From: Streptomyces sp. NBC_00483
GTDB lineage: Bacteria > Actinomycetota > Actinomycetes > Streptomycetales > Streptomycetaceae
Assembly (NCBI RefSeq): GCF_036013745.1
Contig: NZ_CP107880.1
Coordinates: forward strand, 6,510,001 to 6,574,000
DNA: 64,000 bases
Reading direction: 5' to 3'
The notes beneath the pieces were generated by a model. That model was given only the letters and a program-made list of their open reading frames with translations. It did no database searches and was not told the DNA's origin. Position numbers and translations under genes: made by a program. This document shows positions 27,425 through 36,766 of the stretch, one piece after another. The stretch's first letter is position 1; every line of letters starts with the position of its first letter.

Positions 27425-28822
27425 ATGGCCCTCTCCCGTTCGGCACGCCTGGCCGCGCTCACCGTCGCCGCCGCCTCCTTCTGCCTGATAGCCGCCGCAC
27501 CCGCCCCCACCCCCGGCTCCGACGGCATCGGCGACCCGTACTTCCCACAGCTCGGCAACGGCGGCTTCGACGCCGAGCACTACGCGCTCGACGTCGCGTA
27601 CAACCCCGACACCGACCGCCTCGACGGCCGCACGACCCTCACCGCGCGCGCCACCCAGAACCTCTCCGCCTTCGACCTCGACCTGCAGAAGCTGACCGTC
27701 ACCAAGATCGAAGTGAACGGCAGACGCGCGGACTTCACCCGCAGCGGCGACGAGATACAGGTCAAGCCCCGCACCTCGCTCGGCAAGGGCAAGACCTTCA
27801 CCACGACCGTCACGTACGGCGGAGTCCCCGAGCCCCTCAGCGGCCCCATCGTCTTCGGATCCGACTACGGCTGGATGAAGACCGCGGACGGCGTCTTCGT
27901 GGCCTGCGAGCCGAACGCCGCCTCCACCTGGTTCCCGTCCAGCGACCACCCGTCCGACAAGGCCACGTACGACATCCGTATCAAGGCCCCGAAGGGCCTC
28001 ACCGGCGTCTCGAACGGCCGCCTCGTCGACACGTACGACACCGACAAGGGCAAGCAGACCGTCAACCACTGGCGCGAGACGAAGCCCATGGCGACGTATC
28101 TCGCGACCGCCAGCATCGGGAAGTTCGACGTCAAGACCGGCCGCACCCCCGCCGGTACGCCCATCTACGTAGCCATCGACCCGGTCCTCGCGAACAGCAA
28201 CAACGTCGACGTGTACGCCGTGACCGCCGAGGCCACCGACTACTGGTCGCAGGTCTTCGGCCCGTACCCCTTCGAGGAGACGGGCGCGGTCGTCGACGAC
28301 ATGCCGCAGGCCGGCTTCTCGCTGGAGACGCAGACCAAGCCCAGCTACTCCGCCGTCCGCTCCGAGTCGACCATCGTGCACGAGCTGGCCCACCAGTGGT
28401 TCGGCGACTCCGTCTCGGTCGAGCAGTGGAAGAACATCTGGCTCAACGAGGGCTTCGCCACGTACGCCCAGTGGCTGTGGACCGAGCACAAGGGCGGCGC
28501 CTCCGCCCACGACTCCTTCCTCGCGGGCTACAACTCCCGCCCCGCGGACTCCTCCTTCTGGCAGGTGAAGGTCGGCGACCCGCAGCGCGACACGATGTTC
28601 GCCTCCGCCGTCTACCAGCGCGGCGCGATGACCCTCCAGGTGCTGCGCGAGCGCATCGGCGACAAGGCGTTCTTCAAGCTGCTGCCGCAGTGGACCAAGC
28701 TGCACCGCTACGACACTGCCCAGACGTCCGACTTCATCGCCCTCGCCGAACGGGTCTCGGGCCAGCAGCTCGACGACCTCTTCGACACGTGGCTGTTCAC
28801 GACGGGCAAGCCCAGCCTGTAG
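27425..28822 (+). CDS. Secreted M1-family metallopeptidase
   Basis: 465 residues from ATG 27425 with AAGGGA upstream. The N-terminal signal peptide (RSARLAALTVAAASFCLIAAAP) predicts export. Aminopeptidase-N-type layout: a beta-sandwich N-terminal domain, then the gluzincin site HELAHQW with the third zinc ligand Glu 18 residues on in LNEGFATY, and a helical end. It lacks the long ERAP-like C-terminal domain of PepN, as in the short secreted subfamily. The substrate-binding GAMEN loop is replaced by DMPQAGFSLETQ, so specificity may differ. It sits beside a peptide importer, which suits extracellular peptide use. Confidence 0.92.
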   Translation: MALSRSARLAALTVAAASFCLIAAAPAPTPGSDGIGDPYFPQLGNGGFDAEHYALDVAYNPDTDRLDGRTTLTARATQNLSAFDLDLQKLTVTKIEVNGRRADFTRSGDEIQVKPRTSLGKGKTFTTTVTYGGVPEPLSGPIVFGSDYGWMKTADGVFVACEPNAASTWFPSSDHPSDKATYDIRIKAPKGLTGVSNGRLVDTYDTDKGKQTVNHWRETKPMATYLATASIGKFDVKTGRTPAGTPIYVAIDPVLANSNNVDVYAVTAEATDYWSQVFGPYPFEETGAVVDDMPQAGFSLETQTKPSYSAVRSESTIVHELAHQWFGDSVSVEQWKNIWLNEGFATYAQWLWTEHKGGASAHDSFLAGYNSRPADSSFWQVKVGDPQRDTMFASAVYQRGAMTLQVLRERIGDKAFFKLLPQWTKLHRYDTAQTSDFIALAERVSGQQLDDLFDTWLFTTGKPSL

Positions 28823-28855
28823 GGCCCCCACGGGCGCGGCGAGTAAGAATGTCGC

Positions 28856-29527
28856 GTGCTCCAGGAACTGTTCACGCCCTCCGTCCAGCATTGGCTCGAC
28901 CTCATCGGGATCTTCGTCTTCGCGATCTCCGGTGCCCTGATGGCCGTCCGCAAGAACTGGGACGTCTTCGGGATCGCCGCGCTCGCCGAGGTCACCGCGC
29001 TGGGCGGAGGGGTCTTCCGTGACCTGGTCATCGGCGCGGTGCCGCCGGCCGCGTTCACCGACCTCGGCTATTTCGTCACGCCGCTGGTCGCCGCCGCGCT
29101 CGTCTTCTTCCTGCACCCGGAGGTCGAGCGCACCCAGACGGCGGTGAACGTCTTCGACGCGGCGGGCCTCGGCCTGTTCTGCGTCACGGGCACGACGAAG
29201 GCGTACGACTACGGGCTCGGGCTCACCGCGTCCGCCGCGCTCGGCCTCGCCACCGCGGTCGGCGGCGGTGTGCTGCGCGACATCATCGCCAACGAGGTGC
29301 CGTCCCTCGTGCGCTGGGACCGCGATCTGTACGCGGTGCCCGCCATGGTCGGCGCCGGGATCGTCGTCCTGTGCATCCACCTCGACGCCCTGGACGGCTT
29401 CACCAGCGCCCTCGCGGTCCTCACCGCCTTCGTTCTGCGACTGCTCGCGATGCGCTACCACTGGCGGGCCCCGCGCGCCTGGAACCGCAGGTCGGCGGGG
29501 GTGGATGTGACGGAGGAGACGCCGTAG
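28856..29527 (+). CDS. TRIC-family (UPF0126/YadS-like) membrane channel
   Basis: 223 residues from GTG 28856. Seven hydrophobic helices arranged as a duplicated half, each containing the family motif GGGVFRD (about residues 51-57) or GGGVLRD (about 136-142). Bacterial TRIC proteins form trimeric monovalent-cation channels; YadS/YicG are linked to glycine uptake. A Ser/Arg tail follows. The transported ion or substrate here is unknown. Confidence 0.9.
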   Translation: MLQELFTPSVQHWLDLIGIFVFAISGALMAVRKNWDVFGIAALAEVTALGGGVFRDLVIGAVPPAAFTDLGYFVTPLVAAALVFFLHPEVERTQTAVNVFDAAGLGLFCVTGTTKAYDYGLGLTASAALGLATAVGGGVLRDIIANEVPSLVRWDRDLYAVPAMVGAGIVVLCIHLDALDGFTSALAVLTAFVLRLLAMRYHWRAPRAWNRRSAGVDVTEETP

Positions 29528-29588
29528 CCGGGGACTGGGGCGAGAGGAAAGCTACCGCTCAGTAATTACCTGTTGTACGTTTCCGGGT

Positions 29589-30464
29589 ATGGCAGACGCA
29601 GTATCCACGCAGAGTCGCCCGGCCGTCATCGGCGACAGCGAGTTCGACCGCGACACCGCCGTCACCCGGCGCGCGGGCGAACCCGGTGTCTACGACATCG
29701 ACCTCTCCGCGGGCTGGACGATCATCAACGCCCTCAACGGCGGCTACCTCCTCGCCGTGCTCGGCCGCGCCCTCGCGGACGCCTTGCCGCACGACGACCC
29801 GTTCACGATCTCGGCGCACTACCTGACCGCGTCCGCGCCGGGCCCCGCCGTGATCAGGACGGACGTGGCCCGCTCCGGCCGCACCCTCTCCACGGGACAG
29901 GCCTCCCTCTTCCAGTTCGCGGAGGACGGCAGCGAGGTCGAGCGGATCCGGGTCATCGCCTCGTACGGTGACCTGGACGCGCTCCCCGACGATGTGCGCA
30001 CGAGCGCCGAGGCGCCCGTCATGCCGCCCTTGGAGGAGTGCTTCGGGGCGGGCGACGCACCCGAGGGCGCGCCGCCCGTGCCCGGCAGCAACGCGATCTC
30101 CGACCGCCTGCACCTGAAGCTCGACCCGGCCACGCTGGGCTGGGCGCTCGGCGCGCCGTCCGGCAAGGGCGAGATGCGCGCCTGGTTCGGCCTCGCCGAC
30201 GGCCGCGACATGGACCCGCTCTCGCTGCTGCTCGCGGTGGACGCGCTGCCGCCCACGGCCTTCGAGATGGGCCTCAAGGGCTGGGTGCCGACGGTCGAGC
30301 TGACCGTCCACGTGCGCTGCCGCCCGGCCCCGGGGCCCGTCCGCGTGTCGATCACGACGCGGAACCTGGCCGGCGGCTTCCTGGAGGAGGACGCCGAGAT
30401 CTGGGACGCGAAGGACCGCCTGGTGGCCCAGTCGCGCCAGCTGGCGAGGGTCCGGCTCGGCTGA
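29589..30464 (+). CDS. Thioesterase-family protein (double hotdog, TesB-like)
   Basis: 291 residues from ATG 29589. Two hotdog domains: the first with WTIINALNGGYLLAVLGRAL and TISAHYLTASAPG, the second with MDPLSLLLAVDALPPTAFEMGL and VELTVHVRCRP, as in acyl-CoA thioesterase II relatives. Likely acyl-CoA hydrolysis; substrate length unknown. Convergent with the hydrolase gene. Confidence 0.85.
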   Translation: MADAVSTQSRPAVIGDSEFDRDTAVTRRAGEPGVYDIDLSAGWTIINALNGGYLLAVLGRALADALPHDDPFTISAHYLTASAPGPAVIRTDVARSGRTLSTGQASLFQFAEDGSEVERIRVIASYGDLDALPDDVRTSAEAPVMPPLEECFGAGDAPEGAPPVPGSNAISDRLHLKLDPATLGWALGAPSGKGEMRAWFGLADGRDMDPLSLLLAVDALPPTAFEMGLKGWVPTVELTVHVRCRPAPGPVRVSITTRNLAGGFLEEDAEIWDAKDRLVAQSRQLARVRLG

Positions 30465-30484
30465 GCTCTACGAACGACTGAACC

Positions 30485-31339
30485 CTACGAACGCAGGAAC
30501 TCGCCCAGTACGGCGGCGAGTTCCGCGGGCGCGTCCTCCTGGACGAGGTGCCCGGCGCCCTCGATGATCCGCAGCTCGGCGCCGGGGATCAGCTTGGCCA
30601 GCTCGTGCGCCCGCGCGACCGGGATCCAGGTGTCCTCGGCGCCCCAGCAGACGAGTACGGGCAGGTCCAACTCCCCGTAACGGTCCTGGATGTCGTCGGT
30701 GGCGGCCCACAGGGGGTTCTGCTCGATCTGCCGGTAGAAGGAGTCCTTCCCGGCCTCGGTCAGCCAGGGCGCGACCACGCGCGCGTGCGTCTCGGGGTGC
30801 AGCCCGTGGTGGCTGCCGGAGGCGATGTAGCGGTGCACGAGCGCCTCGTGCAGGTCGGGCGGCAACTGCCGGAACACGTCGGAGTGTTCACCGAGCAGCC
30901 GGTACGTGGGGGAGCCCCACGGCCGGACGGCCACCGGGTCGACCAGGGCGAGGCGCGCGTACGCGGCGCCGTGCACCAGGTGTGCGCGCAGCGCGATGCA
31001 GCCGCCGAAGTCGTGGCCCACGACGGTCGGCAGCTGCTCCGCCCGGCCGCCGGTGAGGCCCCAGTGGTCGAGCAGCTCGGTCAGGACGCGGGCCTGGGTG
31101 TCGAGCGAGAGGTCCTGGTCCTGACGCATCTCGGAGACGCCGTAGCCGGGCAGGTCCCATACGTGGACGCGGTGTCGGTGCGCGAGTGCGCGGGCCGGCT
31201 CACGCCAGACGTACGACGAGAACGGCGTGCCGTGGACGAGGACGACGGGCGGCGCGTCGGCCGGTCCGAGAGCGGTCCAGCGGACTTCGCCGGACGAACT
31301 GGAGAAGCTTCGGTCGAGGTTCCAGTCGGCTGCTGTCAT
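30485..31339 (-). CDS. Alpha/beta hydrolase (haloalkane-dehalogenase-like)
   Basis: 284 residues from ATG 31339. VVLVHGTPFSSYVWR gives the oxyanion loop and GHDFGG the nucleophile elbow with Asp rather than Ser, as in haloalkane dehalogenases and epoxide hydrolases. PVLVCWGAEDTWIP holds the acid and GAGHLVQED the catalytic His. An Asp nucleophile suggests C-halogen or epoxide chemistry, but many actinomycete members are uncharacterised. The start is 18 bases after the TetR gene stop on the same strand, so the two form an operon. Confidence 0.9.
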   Translation of the reverse strand: MTAADWNLDRSFSSSSGEVRWTALGPADAPPVVLVHGTPFSSYVWREPARALAHRHRVHVWDLPGYGVSEMRQDQDLSLDTQARVLTELLDHWGLTGGRAEQLPTVVGHDFGGCIALRAHLVHGAAYARLALVDPVAVRPWGSPTYRLLGEHSDVFRQLPPDLHEALVHRYIASGSHHGLHPETHARVVAPWLTEAGKDSFYRQIEQNPLWAATDDIQDRYGELDLPVLVCWGAEDTWIPVARAHELAKLIPGAELRIIEGAGHLVQEDAPAELAAVLGEFLRS

Positions 31340-31357
31340 GACCGTAACGCTAGTTGG

Positions 31358-31981
31358 TCATGACACGTCGAGCCAGTGTTTTCGGCCGATGCTCACCAGG
31401 CGCAGCTGCCGCTCGGCCTGCCGCGCCACCCGCCCGAAGTCCTCGGTATCCGTGCTGAGCAGCAGCGATGCCGTCTCCAGCATGTGATCGACGTACAGGT
31501 TCGCCAGCATCATCAGGTCCTCCTGGCTCCAGCCCGCCGCGTCGGGGTCGTGGCGGAGCGCCTCCCGCACCTCGTCGGCGAACTGTGCGAGCTGCTCGCC
31601 GATCGCCTCCCGCACCCGCTGCACGCCGCCGTGCCGCTCGCGCGCGATGAAGCGGACGTGTGCGGGGTACGCCTGCACGTGACGGGCGATCAACTCGATG
31701 GTGCGCGCGATGCGTTCGTCGCTGTCCCACGTCGCCGTCAGCGCGTCGCGGATCACCGCGTGCAGGCTGCCGAGCGCCTCCTCGACCAGGGCCACTCCGA
31801 GGTCGGCCGTGCTCTCGAAGTGCCGGTAGAACGCGGTCGGGGTCACGCCCACGGCGCGCGTCACCTCGCGCAGGCCGAGGCTGCTGAGGCTCTGGTCCTC
31901 CAGTAGCTCCAGCGCCGCGTCCAGGAGCGCCTGTCGGGTTTTTTGCTTCTGCGCCTGACGGGCGCCGAGGGTGTGACTCAT
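31358..31981 (-). CDS. TetR-family transcriptional regulator
   Basis: 207 residues. N-terminal TetR helix-turn-helix: KTRQALLDAALELLEDQSLSSLGLREVTRAVGVTPTAFYRHF. The C-terminal ligand and dimer domain (ARHVQAYPAHVRFIARERHGG) is of the type seen in fatty-acid/FabR-like repressors. Upstream, between this gene and a divergent small membrane-protein gene, two copies of GAACAGTTGT face each other (31994-32003 inverted; 32049-32058 direct), good candidates for its operators. Likely controls itself, the hydrolase and the small gene. Confidence 0.92.
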   Translation of the reverse strand: MSHTLGARQAQKQKTRQALLDAALELLEDQSLSSLGLREVTRAVGVTPTAFYRHFESTADLGVALVEEALGSLHAVIRDALTATWDSDERIARTIELIARHVQAYPAHVRFIARERHGGVQRVREAIGEQLAQFADEVREALRHDPDAAGWSQEDLMMLANLYVDHMLETASLLLSTDTEDFGRVARQAERQLRLVSIGRKHWLDVS

Positions 31982-31993
31982 GTCATCCAGTTA

Positions 31994-32058
31994 ACAACTG
32001 TTCTCTGTGATGGGGAAGTCGAGTCGCGAGCTAGACTCAATAGTCAGTGAACAGTTGT
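31994..32058. promoter_or_regulatory. Two opposed 10-bp sites, candidate TetR operators
   Basis: ACAACTGTTC at 31994-32003 and its exact reverse complement GAACAGTTGT at 32049-32058, 45 bases apart in the divergent intergenic region. One lies at each gene's promoter-proximal side. A TAGACT hexamer (32032-32037) lies between them. Confidence 0.6.
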
Positions 32059-32082
32059 AACCCAACTTTTCGAGAGGCTTCC

Positions 32083-32244
32083 ATGCTGTTCCTCGTAGCG
32101 GCCCTCCTGCTGCTGGGCTTCGCGCTCGGCACCGTGGCCCACGCCCCGCTGCCCGTCACGCTCGTCGCGGCCGCCGTCATCGGCGTCTGGCTGGCCGTCT
32201 TCGCGGTCCGCGAGCGCCACGCGCGCCGCAGGCACCAGCACTGA
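32083..32244 (+). CDS. Small membrane protein next to TetR regulator
   Basis: 53 residues from ATG 32083, eight bases after GAGAGG. Two hydrophobic segments (about residues 1-18 and 24-43) and a basic tail RERHARRRHQH predicted on the cytoplasmic side. No family recognised. Its promoter region carries the putative TetR sites, so it is probably repressed by that regulator. Confidence 0.7.
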   Translation: MLFLVAALLLLGFALGTVAHAPLPVTLVAAAVIGVWLAVFAVRERHARRRHQH

Positions 32245-32293
32245 ACCGTCAGCAGTTCACGTTCAGCAGTTCACGCTCTCAGGGGGTATCACC

Positions 32294-32650
32294 GTGCAAC
32301 TCACCGCAGAATCGCGCACCACAGAGCCTCGTACCGCGGAACCGCGTACCGCGGAACCGCGCACCGCAGAGCCGCGCGCCGAGGAGCCGGGGACGAAGGC
32401 CCGCTCCGTCGGACGGCGTGACGTCGACGGCATGGCCGTCGCCTCGTTCGTCCTCGGTCTGGTCGGGCTGCTCGTCATGAACGTCTTCCTCGGCCCCGTC
32501 TCGATCGTCCTCGCGTCCGTCGCCCTGTGGCGCGGCACCGAGCGGCGCGGCCGCGCCTTCCTCGGGCTCGGTCTCGGCGTCGCCGACCTCGTCGTGCTCG
32601 GCGCCCTGATCGCCGCCGACGGCACGATGTCCTGGAGCATTACGGGCTGA
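32294..32650 (+). CDS. DUF4190-like membrane protein with TAEPR repeats
   Basis: 118 residues from GTG 32294 (AGGGGG ahead). The N-terminus is a run of 15-base repeats giving TEPR/TAEPR units (about residues 9-30), then VDGMAVASFVLGLVGLL and a second hydrophobic pair with ASVALWRGTERRGRAFLGLGLG between, the pattern of DUF4190 proteins. Function unknown; the repeat number may vary between strains. Confidence 0.75.
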   Translation: MQLTAESRTTEPRTAEPRTAEPRTAEPRAEEPGTKARSVGRRDVDGMAVASFVLGLVGLLVMNVFLGPVSIVLASVALWRGTERRGRAFLGLGLGVADLVVLGALIAADGTMSWSITG

Positions 32651-32692
32651 CCGTCGGGTGCACGCACGTGGGCTCGTAGAATCGAGCCCACC

Positions 32693-33862
32693 ATGGCTTA
32701 CCTCGACCACGCCGCGACCACTCCGATGCTCCCGGAGGCGGTCGAGGTGATGACCGCCCAGCTTGCCGTCACCGGCAACGCCTCGTCCCTGCACGCCGCG
32801 GGGCGCCGCGCCCGCCGCACCGTCGAGGAGTCCCGCGAGACCCTCGCCGAGTCCCTCGGTGCCCGGCCCAGCGAGGTCGTGTTCACCTCCGGCGGCACCG
32901 AGGCCGACAACCTCGCCGTCAAGGGCCTGTACTGGGCGCGCCGCGCGGCCGACCCGGCCCGCACCCGCGTCCTCGCCAGCCCTGTCGAGCACCACGCCGT
33001 GCTCGACGCCGTGCACTGGCTCGCCGAGCACGAGGGCGCGATCGTGGAGTACCTGCCGGTCGACGCGCACGGCCGGGTGCACGCCGAAGCGCTCCGCGAA
33101 GCGATCGAGCGGAACCCCGACGACCTCGCGCTCGCCACGGTCATGTGGGCCAACAACGAGATCGGCACGATCCAGCCGGTGCGTGAACTGGCCGACGTGG
33201 CAGGGGAGTTCGAGGTCCCGCTGCACGCCGACGCGGTGCAGGCCTACGGCCAGATCCCGGTCGACTTCGCCGCCTCCGGGCTCGCCGCGATGACCGTGTC
33301 GGGCCACAAGGTCGGCGGTTCCTACGGCATCGGTGCCCTCCTTCTCGGTCGTGAGTACACCCCCGTCCCCGTGCTGCACGGCGGCGGGCAGGAGCGGCAC
33401 GTCCGCTCCGGCACGCTCGATGTCCCGGCGATCGCGGCCTTCGCCACGGCAGGCCGGATCGCGACCGAGCAGCGCGAGTGGTTCGCCCGCGAGATCGGCG
33501 CGCTCAGGGACGACCTGGTCGACGCCGTCCGGTCGGCCGCTCCCGAGGCGATCCTCGGCGGCGACCCGGCACCCGGCGGCCGGCTGCCGGCCAACGCCCA
33601 CTTCACCTTCCCCGGCTGCGAGGGGGACTCGCTCCTCCTTCTCCTGGACGCCCAGGGCATCGAGTGCTCCACGGGCTCGGCCTGCACCGCGGGCGTGGCC
33701 CAGCCCAGCCACGTCCTGCTCGCGACCGGCACGGACCCGGACCTGGCGCGCGGCACGCTCCGCTTCTCCCTCGGCCACACCACCACGAAGGCCGATGTGG
33801 AAGCGGTGGCGACGGCGATCGGGCCGGTGGTGGAGCGGGCGCGGTCGGCGGGGCTCTCGTAG
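32693..33862 (+). CDS. Cysteine desulfurase (NifS/IscS family)
   Basis: 389 residues from ATG 32693. PLP-dependent removal of sulfur from cysteine. [16 protein letters not shown] at the start, [14 protein letters not shown] for PLP phosphate, the internal aldimine Lys206 in [10 protein letters not shown], and the persulfide Cys325 in [11 protein letters not shown]. mnmA lies about 850 bases downstream on the same strand, so it is the probable sulfur donor for tRNA 2-thiolation, in the manner of IscS/YrvO-MnmA pairs, and possibly for Fe-S work. Confidence 0.96.
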   Translation: MAYLDHAATTPMLPEAVEVMTAQLAVTGNASSLHAAGRRARRTVEESRETLAESLGARPSEVVFTSGGTEADNLAVKGLYWARRAADPARTRVLASPVEHHAVLDAVHWLAEHEGAIVEYLPVDAHGRVHAEALREAIERNPDDLALATVMWANNEIGTIQPVRELADVAGEFEVPLHADAVQAYGQIPVDFAASGLAAMTVSGHKVGGSYGIGALLLGREYTPVPVLHGGGQERHVRSGTLDVPAIAAFATAGRIATEQREWFAREIGALRDDLVDAVRSAAPEAILGGDPAPGGRLPANAHFTFPGCEGDSLLLLLDAQGIECSTGSACTAGVAQPSHVLLATGTDPDLARGTLRFSLGHTTTKADVEAVATAIGPVVERARSAGLS

Positions 33863-33863
33863 G

Positions 33864-33941
33864 GCGCTGTCACGCCTCGGCTGTCATGCCTTGACGCCCC
33901 GGCTGTGACGCCAGCGCTGTTACGTCAGCGCTGTCACGCCT
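33864..33941. repeat. 14-bp imperfect tandem repeats between desulfurase and amidase
   Basis: Units of GCGCTGTCACGCCT: exact at 33864-33877 and 33928-33941, diverged at 33878-33891, about 33900-33913 and 33914-33927. The last unit contains the stop codon of the minus-strand amidase (33934-33936), so amidase C-terminal codons overlap the array edge. Confidence 0.7.
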
Positions 33942-34629
33942 TGGTGGAACCGGCCCGCTCGTACGCCGCCTTCACCAGGCGTATGTACCGGTCCCAGTCC
34001 CAGTTCGGCCCCGGGTCGGTGTGGTCGGTGCCCGGCACCTCGACGTGCCCGATGATGTGCTTCCGGTCGACCGGTATGTCGTAGCGCCTGCAGATCCGGG
34101 CGGTGAGCCGCGCGGACGACTCGTACATCGCGTCGGTGAAATCGGCCGGCCGGTCCACGAAGCCCTCGTGCTCGATGCCGACACTGCGCTCGTTGTAGTC
34201 CCGGTTGCCCGCGTGGAACGCGACGTCCAACTCCCGGATCATCTGCGCGATGTGCCCGTCCTGCCGGACCACATAGTGCGCGGCCGCCCCGTGCCACGGA
34301 TCCTTGAAGACCTTCAGCGTCCCCTGGTAGCTGCCCTGGGTGACATGGATGATGACCCGGTCGATCGTGTAGTCGTCCGGCCGGTCCGCCCGCCGCCAGT
34401 TCGCCGACGCCGCGGCCACCCACTCCGCGCCCTTGAAGTCCACCGCGCCGGCCTCGCGCGGCTTGTCGACGCCCGGCATCTGCCACCACATGCGGGCGAG
34501 ATCGCCGCGCGCGAGCAGCCCGACGCCCACGGCCGAAGCGGCCCCGCCGATGATCAGCGTCCGCCGGCTGACACCACGGTCATGGTCCCCGCCGCGGCCC
34601 TTCCCGGACCCGGCTCCCTGCTTCCCCAT
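33934..34629 (-). CDS. Tat-exported N-acetylmuramoyl-L-alanine amidase
   Basis: 231 residues from ATG 34629. The twin-arginine signal [20 protein letters not shown] predicts export in folded form. Amidase_2 (PGRP-like) domain: [11 protein letters not shown] with the first zinc His, [26 protein letters not shown], and [24 protein letters not shown] with the remaining zinc and catalytic residues. It cleaves the MurNAc-L-Ala bond. It lies between the desulfurase and mnmA on the opposite strand. Confidence 0.93.
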   Translation of the reverse strand: MGKQGAGSGKGRGGDHDRGVSRRTLIIGGAASAVGVGLLARGDLARMWWQMPGVDKPREAGAVDFKGAEWVAAASANWRRADRPDDYTIDRVIIHVTQGSYQGTLKVFKDPWHGAAAHYVVRQDGHIAQMIRELDVAFHAGNRDYNERSVGIEHEGFVDRPADFTDAMYESSARLTARICRRYDIPVDRKHIIGHVEVPGTDHTDPGPNWDWDRYIRLVKAAYERAGSTKA

Positions 34630-34713
34630 ATGACGCCCCCGTCAGTCCCGTACGAGATCCACAACGGATATCCGAGCGATTCGGTTCCCACGGGCCCTTA
34701 CCCTGTTAGTGCT

Positions 34714-35865
34714 ATGACTTCCCAGACACCGCAGCGCTCCGCGGGCCCCGAGAAGGCGGCCCGACCCCTCCGTGTCCTGGCCGCCATGTCCGGCGGCGTG
34801 GACTCCGCCGTCGCCGCGGCCCGCGCCGCCGAAGCGGGCCATGACGTGACCGGCGTGCATCTCGCGCTCTCGGCGAACCCGCAATCGTTCCGCACCGGCG
34901 CCCGAGGCTGCTGCACCATCGAGGACTCCCGCGACGCGCGCCGCGCGGCGGACGTCATCGGGATCCCGTTCTACGTCTGGGACCTCGCCGACCGCTTCCG
35001 CGAGGACGTGGTGGAGGACTTCATCGCGGAGTACGAGGCCGGCCGCACGCCGAACCCGTGCCTGCGCTGCAACGAAAAGATCAAGTTCGCCGCGCTCCTC
35101 GACAAGGCGCTCGCCCTCGGCTTCGACGCGGTCTGCACGGGCCACTACGCGCAGGTGATCGTCAACGGGAACGGCGACCGCGAGCTGCACCGCGCCGCCG
35201 ACATGGCCAAGGACCAGAGCTACGTCCTCGGCGTCCTGGACGACCGGCAGCTCGCCCACGCGATGTTCCCGCTGGGCGACACGGAGACGACCAAGGAAGA
35301 GATCCGCGCGGAGGCGGAGCGCCGCGACCTGGCGGTCGCCAAGAAGCCCGACTCCCACGACATCTGCTTCATCGCCGACGGCGACACCCAGGGCTTCCTC
35401 GCGAACCGGCTCGGCAAGGCGGAGGGCGACATCGTCGACGAGTCGGGCGACAAGCTCGGCACCCACGAAGGCGCCTTCGGCTACACGATCGGCCAGCGCA
35501 AGGGCCTGCGCATCGGCAGGCCCGCCCCCGACGGCAAGCCGCGCTACGTCCTGGACATCTCCCCGGTGGACAACACGGTGACGGTGGGCCCGGTGGAGGC
35601 ACTCGACGTGACCGCCCTCACCGCCATCAAGCCCCGCTGGTGCGGCGCGGCACCCTCCGGACCCGGCACGTACACGGCGCAGCTGCGCGCGCACGGCGGC
35701 GAGACCGAGGTGTCGGCGGAGCTGGTGGACGACGAACTCCAGGTCCGCTTCACGGAGGCCGTCCGCGGCGTCGCCCCGGGCCAGGCGATCGTGCTGTACG
35801 ACGGCACGCGCGTGGTGGGCTCGGCGACGATCGCCACTACGGAGCGGGCCGCGGCGGTCGCCTAG
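34714..35865 (+). CDS. mnmA: tRNA-specific 2-thiouridylase
   Basis: 383 residues from ATG 34714; no ribosome site, but TACCCTG/TTAGTG just before suggests a leaderless transcript. It activates U34 of tRNA(Lys/Glu/Gln) with ATP and adds sulfur. PP-loop [15 protein letters not shown], the nucleophilic Cys in NPCLRCN, the second catalytic Cys in [11 protein letters not shown], and [10 protein letters not shown] of the central domain are intact. It works with the nearby desulfurase. Its TAG overlaps the stop of the opposite-strand gene at CTAG. Confidence 0.97.
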   Translation: MTSQTPQRSAGPEKAARPLRVLAAMSGGVDSAVAAARAAEAGHDVTGVHLALSANPQSFRTGARGCCTIEDSRDARRAADVIGIPFYVWDLADRFREDVVEDFIAEYEAGRTPNPCLRCNEKIKFAALLDKALALGFDAVCTGHYAQVIVNGNGDRELHRAADMAKDQSYVLGVLDDRQLAHAMFPLGDTETTKEEIRAEAERRDLAVAKKPDSHDICFIADGDTQGFLANRLGKAEGDIVDESGDKLGTHEGAFGYTIGQRKGLRIGRPAPDGKPRYVLDISPVDNTVTVGPVEALDVTALTAIKPRWCGAAPSGPGTYTAQLRAHGGETEVSAELVDDELQVRFTEAVRGVAPGQAIVLYDGTRVVGSATIATTERAAAVA

Positions 35866-36293
35866 CCGCGCCCCTGCAGGTAGTACTGCAGTACGGCACC
35901 CAGCTGACCGCACCACTCGGACACCTGCGCCTTCTTCCGGGCCTGCACCGCGCACGTGTAGACGGCGCCGTCCACCATCGCCGCCGTCACGAACACCCCG
36001 GACGGCATCGGCTGGAAGTGCGCCGTCTGCACGTGCGTCCACGGCAGGTCGATGGCGTGCGGACCCTGCTCGAAGTGCAGCCCGTCCGCGTCCACGACCA
36101 TGCCGTTGTGCTTGTCGGCGGCCACGAACTCGGGACCGGCGGCCGCGGCCGGGGGACCGGGCGCGAACTGCGGCGGATGAGCGGGCGGCGGCGGGGCCGC
36201 CGGTGGGTGCGGCGGAGGCGCCGGCGCGAACGGCGGCGGGGGACCGCCGAACCCGCCCGTCGGAACGTCCTGCTGCCCGTCTCCGTGAGCCAT
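35862..36293 (-). CDS. Uncharacterised protein with Pro-rich N-terminus
   Basis: 143 residues from ATG 36293, preceded by GGAGGGTGAGG. Residues about 10-55 are a Pro/Ala-rich disordered stretch. The remaining 85 ([30 protein letters not shown]...) look like a small PH-like beta-barrel with a closing helix [16 protein letters not shown]. No catalytic motif and no membrane helix. Conserved-hypothetical in appearance; function unknown. Confidence 0.75.
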   Translation of the reverse strand: MAHGDGQQDVPTGGFGGPPPPFAPAPPPHPPAAPPPPAHPPQFAPGPPAAAAGPEFVAADKHNGMVVDADGLHFEQGPHAIDLPWTHVQTAHFQPMPSGVFVTAAMVDGAVYTCAVQARKKAQVSEWCGQLGAVLQYYLQGRG

Positions 36294-36352
36294 GTCCGCC
36301 TCACCCTCCGTCTTGCTCTGCCGTACCTCCTCATTCGACCACGCGCGCGTGG

Positions 36353-36682
36353 TTATGCGGCGTCGACCTGCGTCTCGTAGAAGCACAGGTGGTCCTTGAC
36401 GGCGGCCACCTCGGCCTTCGGCTCCGGATACGCCCACACCAGGTCCTGCGCACCGGGCAGCGACCAGTAGGAGGCGTCGCCCTTGAAGGGACAGTGCGTA
36501 GTCGTGTTCGAGGGCGTAAGCAGCTCGGTCCGTACGTCCTCCGGCGGCAGGTAGTACCGCACCGGACAACCGGTCTCCTTGAGCACCAGCGGCCGCGAGC
36601 TCTCGGCGACCACCTGCCCGTCATGGACGACCCGCACGTGCTCGGAGCCCTGCTCGACCGTGATCGTGTGTCCTTGAGTCAT
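36353..36682 (-). CDS. DUF427 family protein
   Basis: 109 residues from ATG 36682. The beta-rich DUF427 pattern is clear: VRVVHDGQVVAESSRPLVL, YYLPPEDV, CPFKGDASYWS and VWAYPEP, ending FYETQVDAA. Small cytoplasmic protein of unknown function, common in actinomycetes. Divergent from the SnoaL-like gene with 84 bases between. Confidence 0.9.
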   Translation of the reverse strand: MTQGHTITVEQGSEHVRVVHDGQVVAESSRPLVLKETGCPVRYYLPPEDVRTELLTPSNTTTHCPFKGDASYWSLPGAQDLVWAYPEPKAEVAAVKDHLCFYETQVDAA

Positions 36683-36766
36683 ACGTGTGTCAGCGCTCAC
36701 AGCGGGCGGGTTCTTCCCGGCGCGACCGCAACTCTTGGAAGGATCAAGGCCTACGAGAGGATCGCC

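Noticed and set aside
33864..33941. CRISPR-like array
   Set aside because: Units are contiguous 14-base imperfect repeats without spacers.
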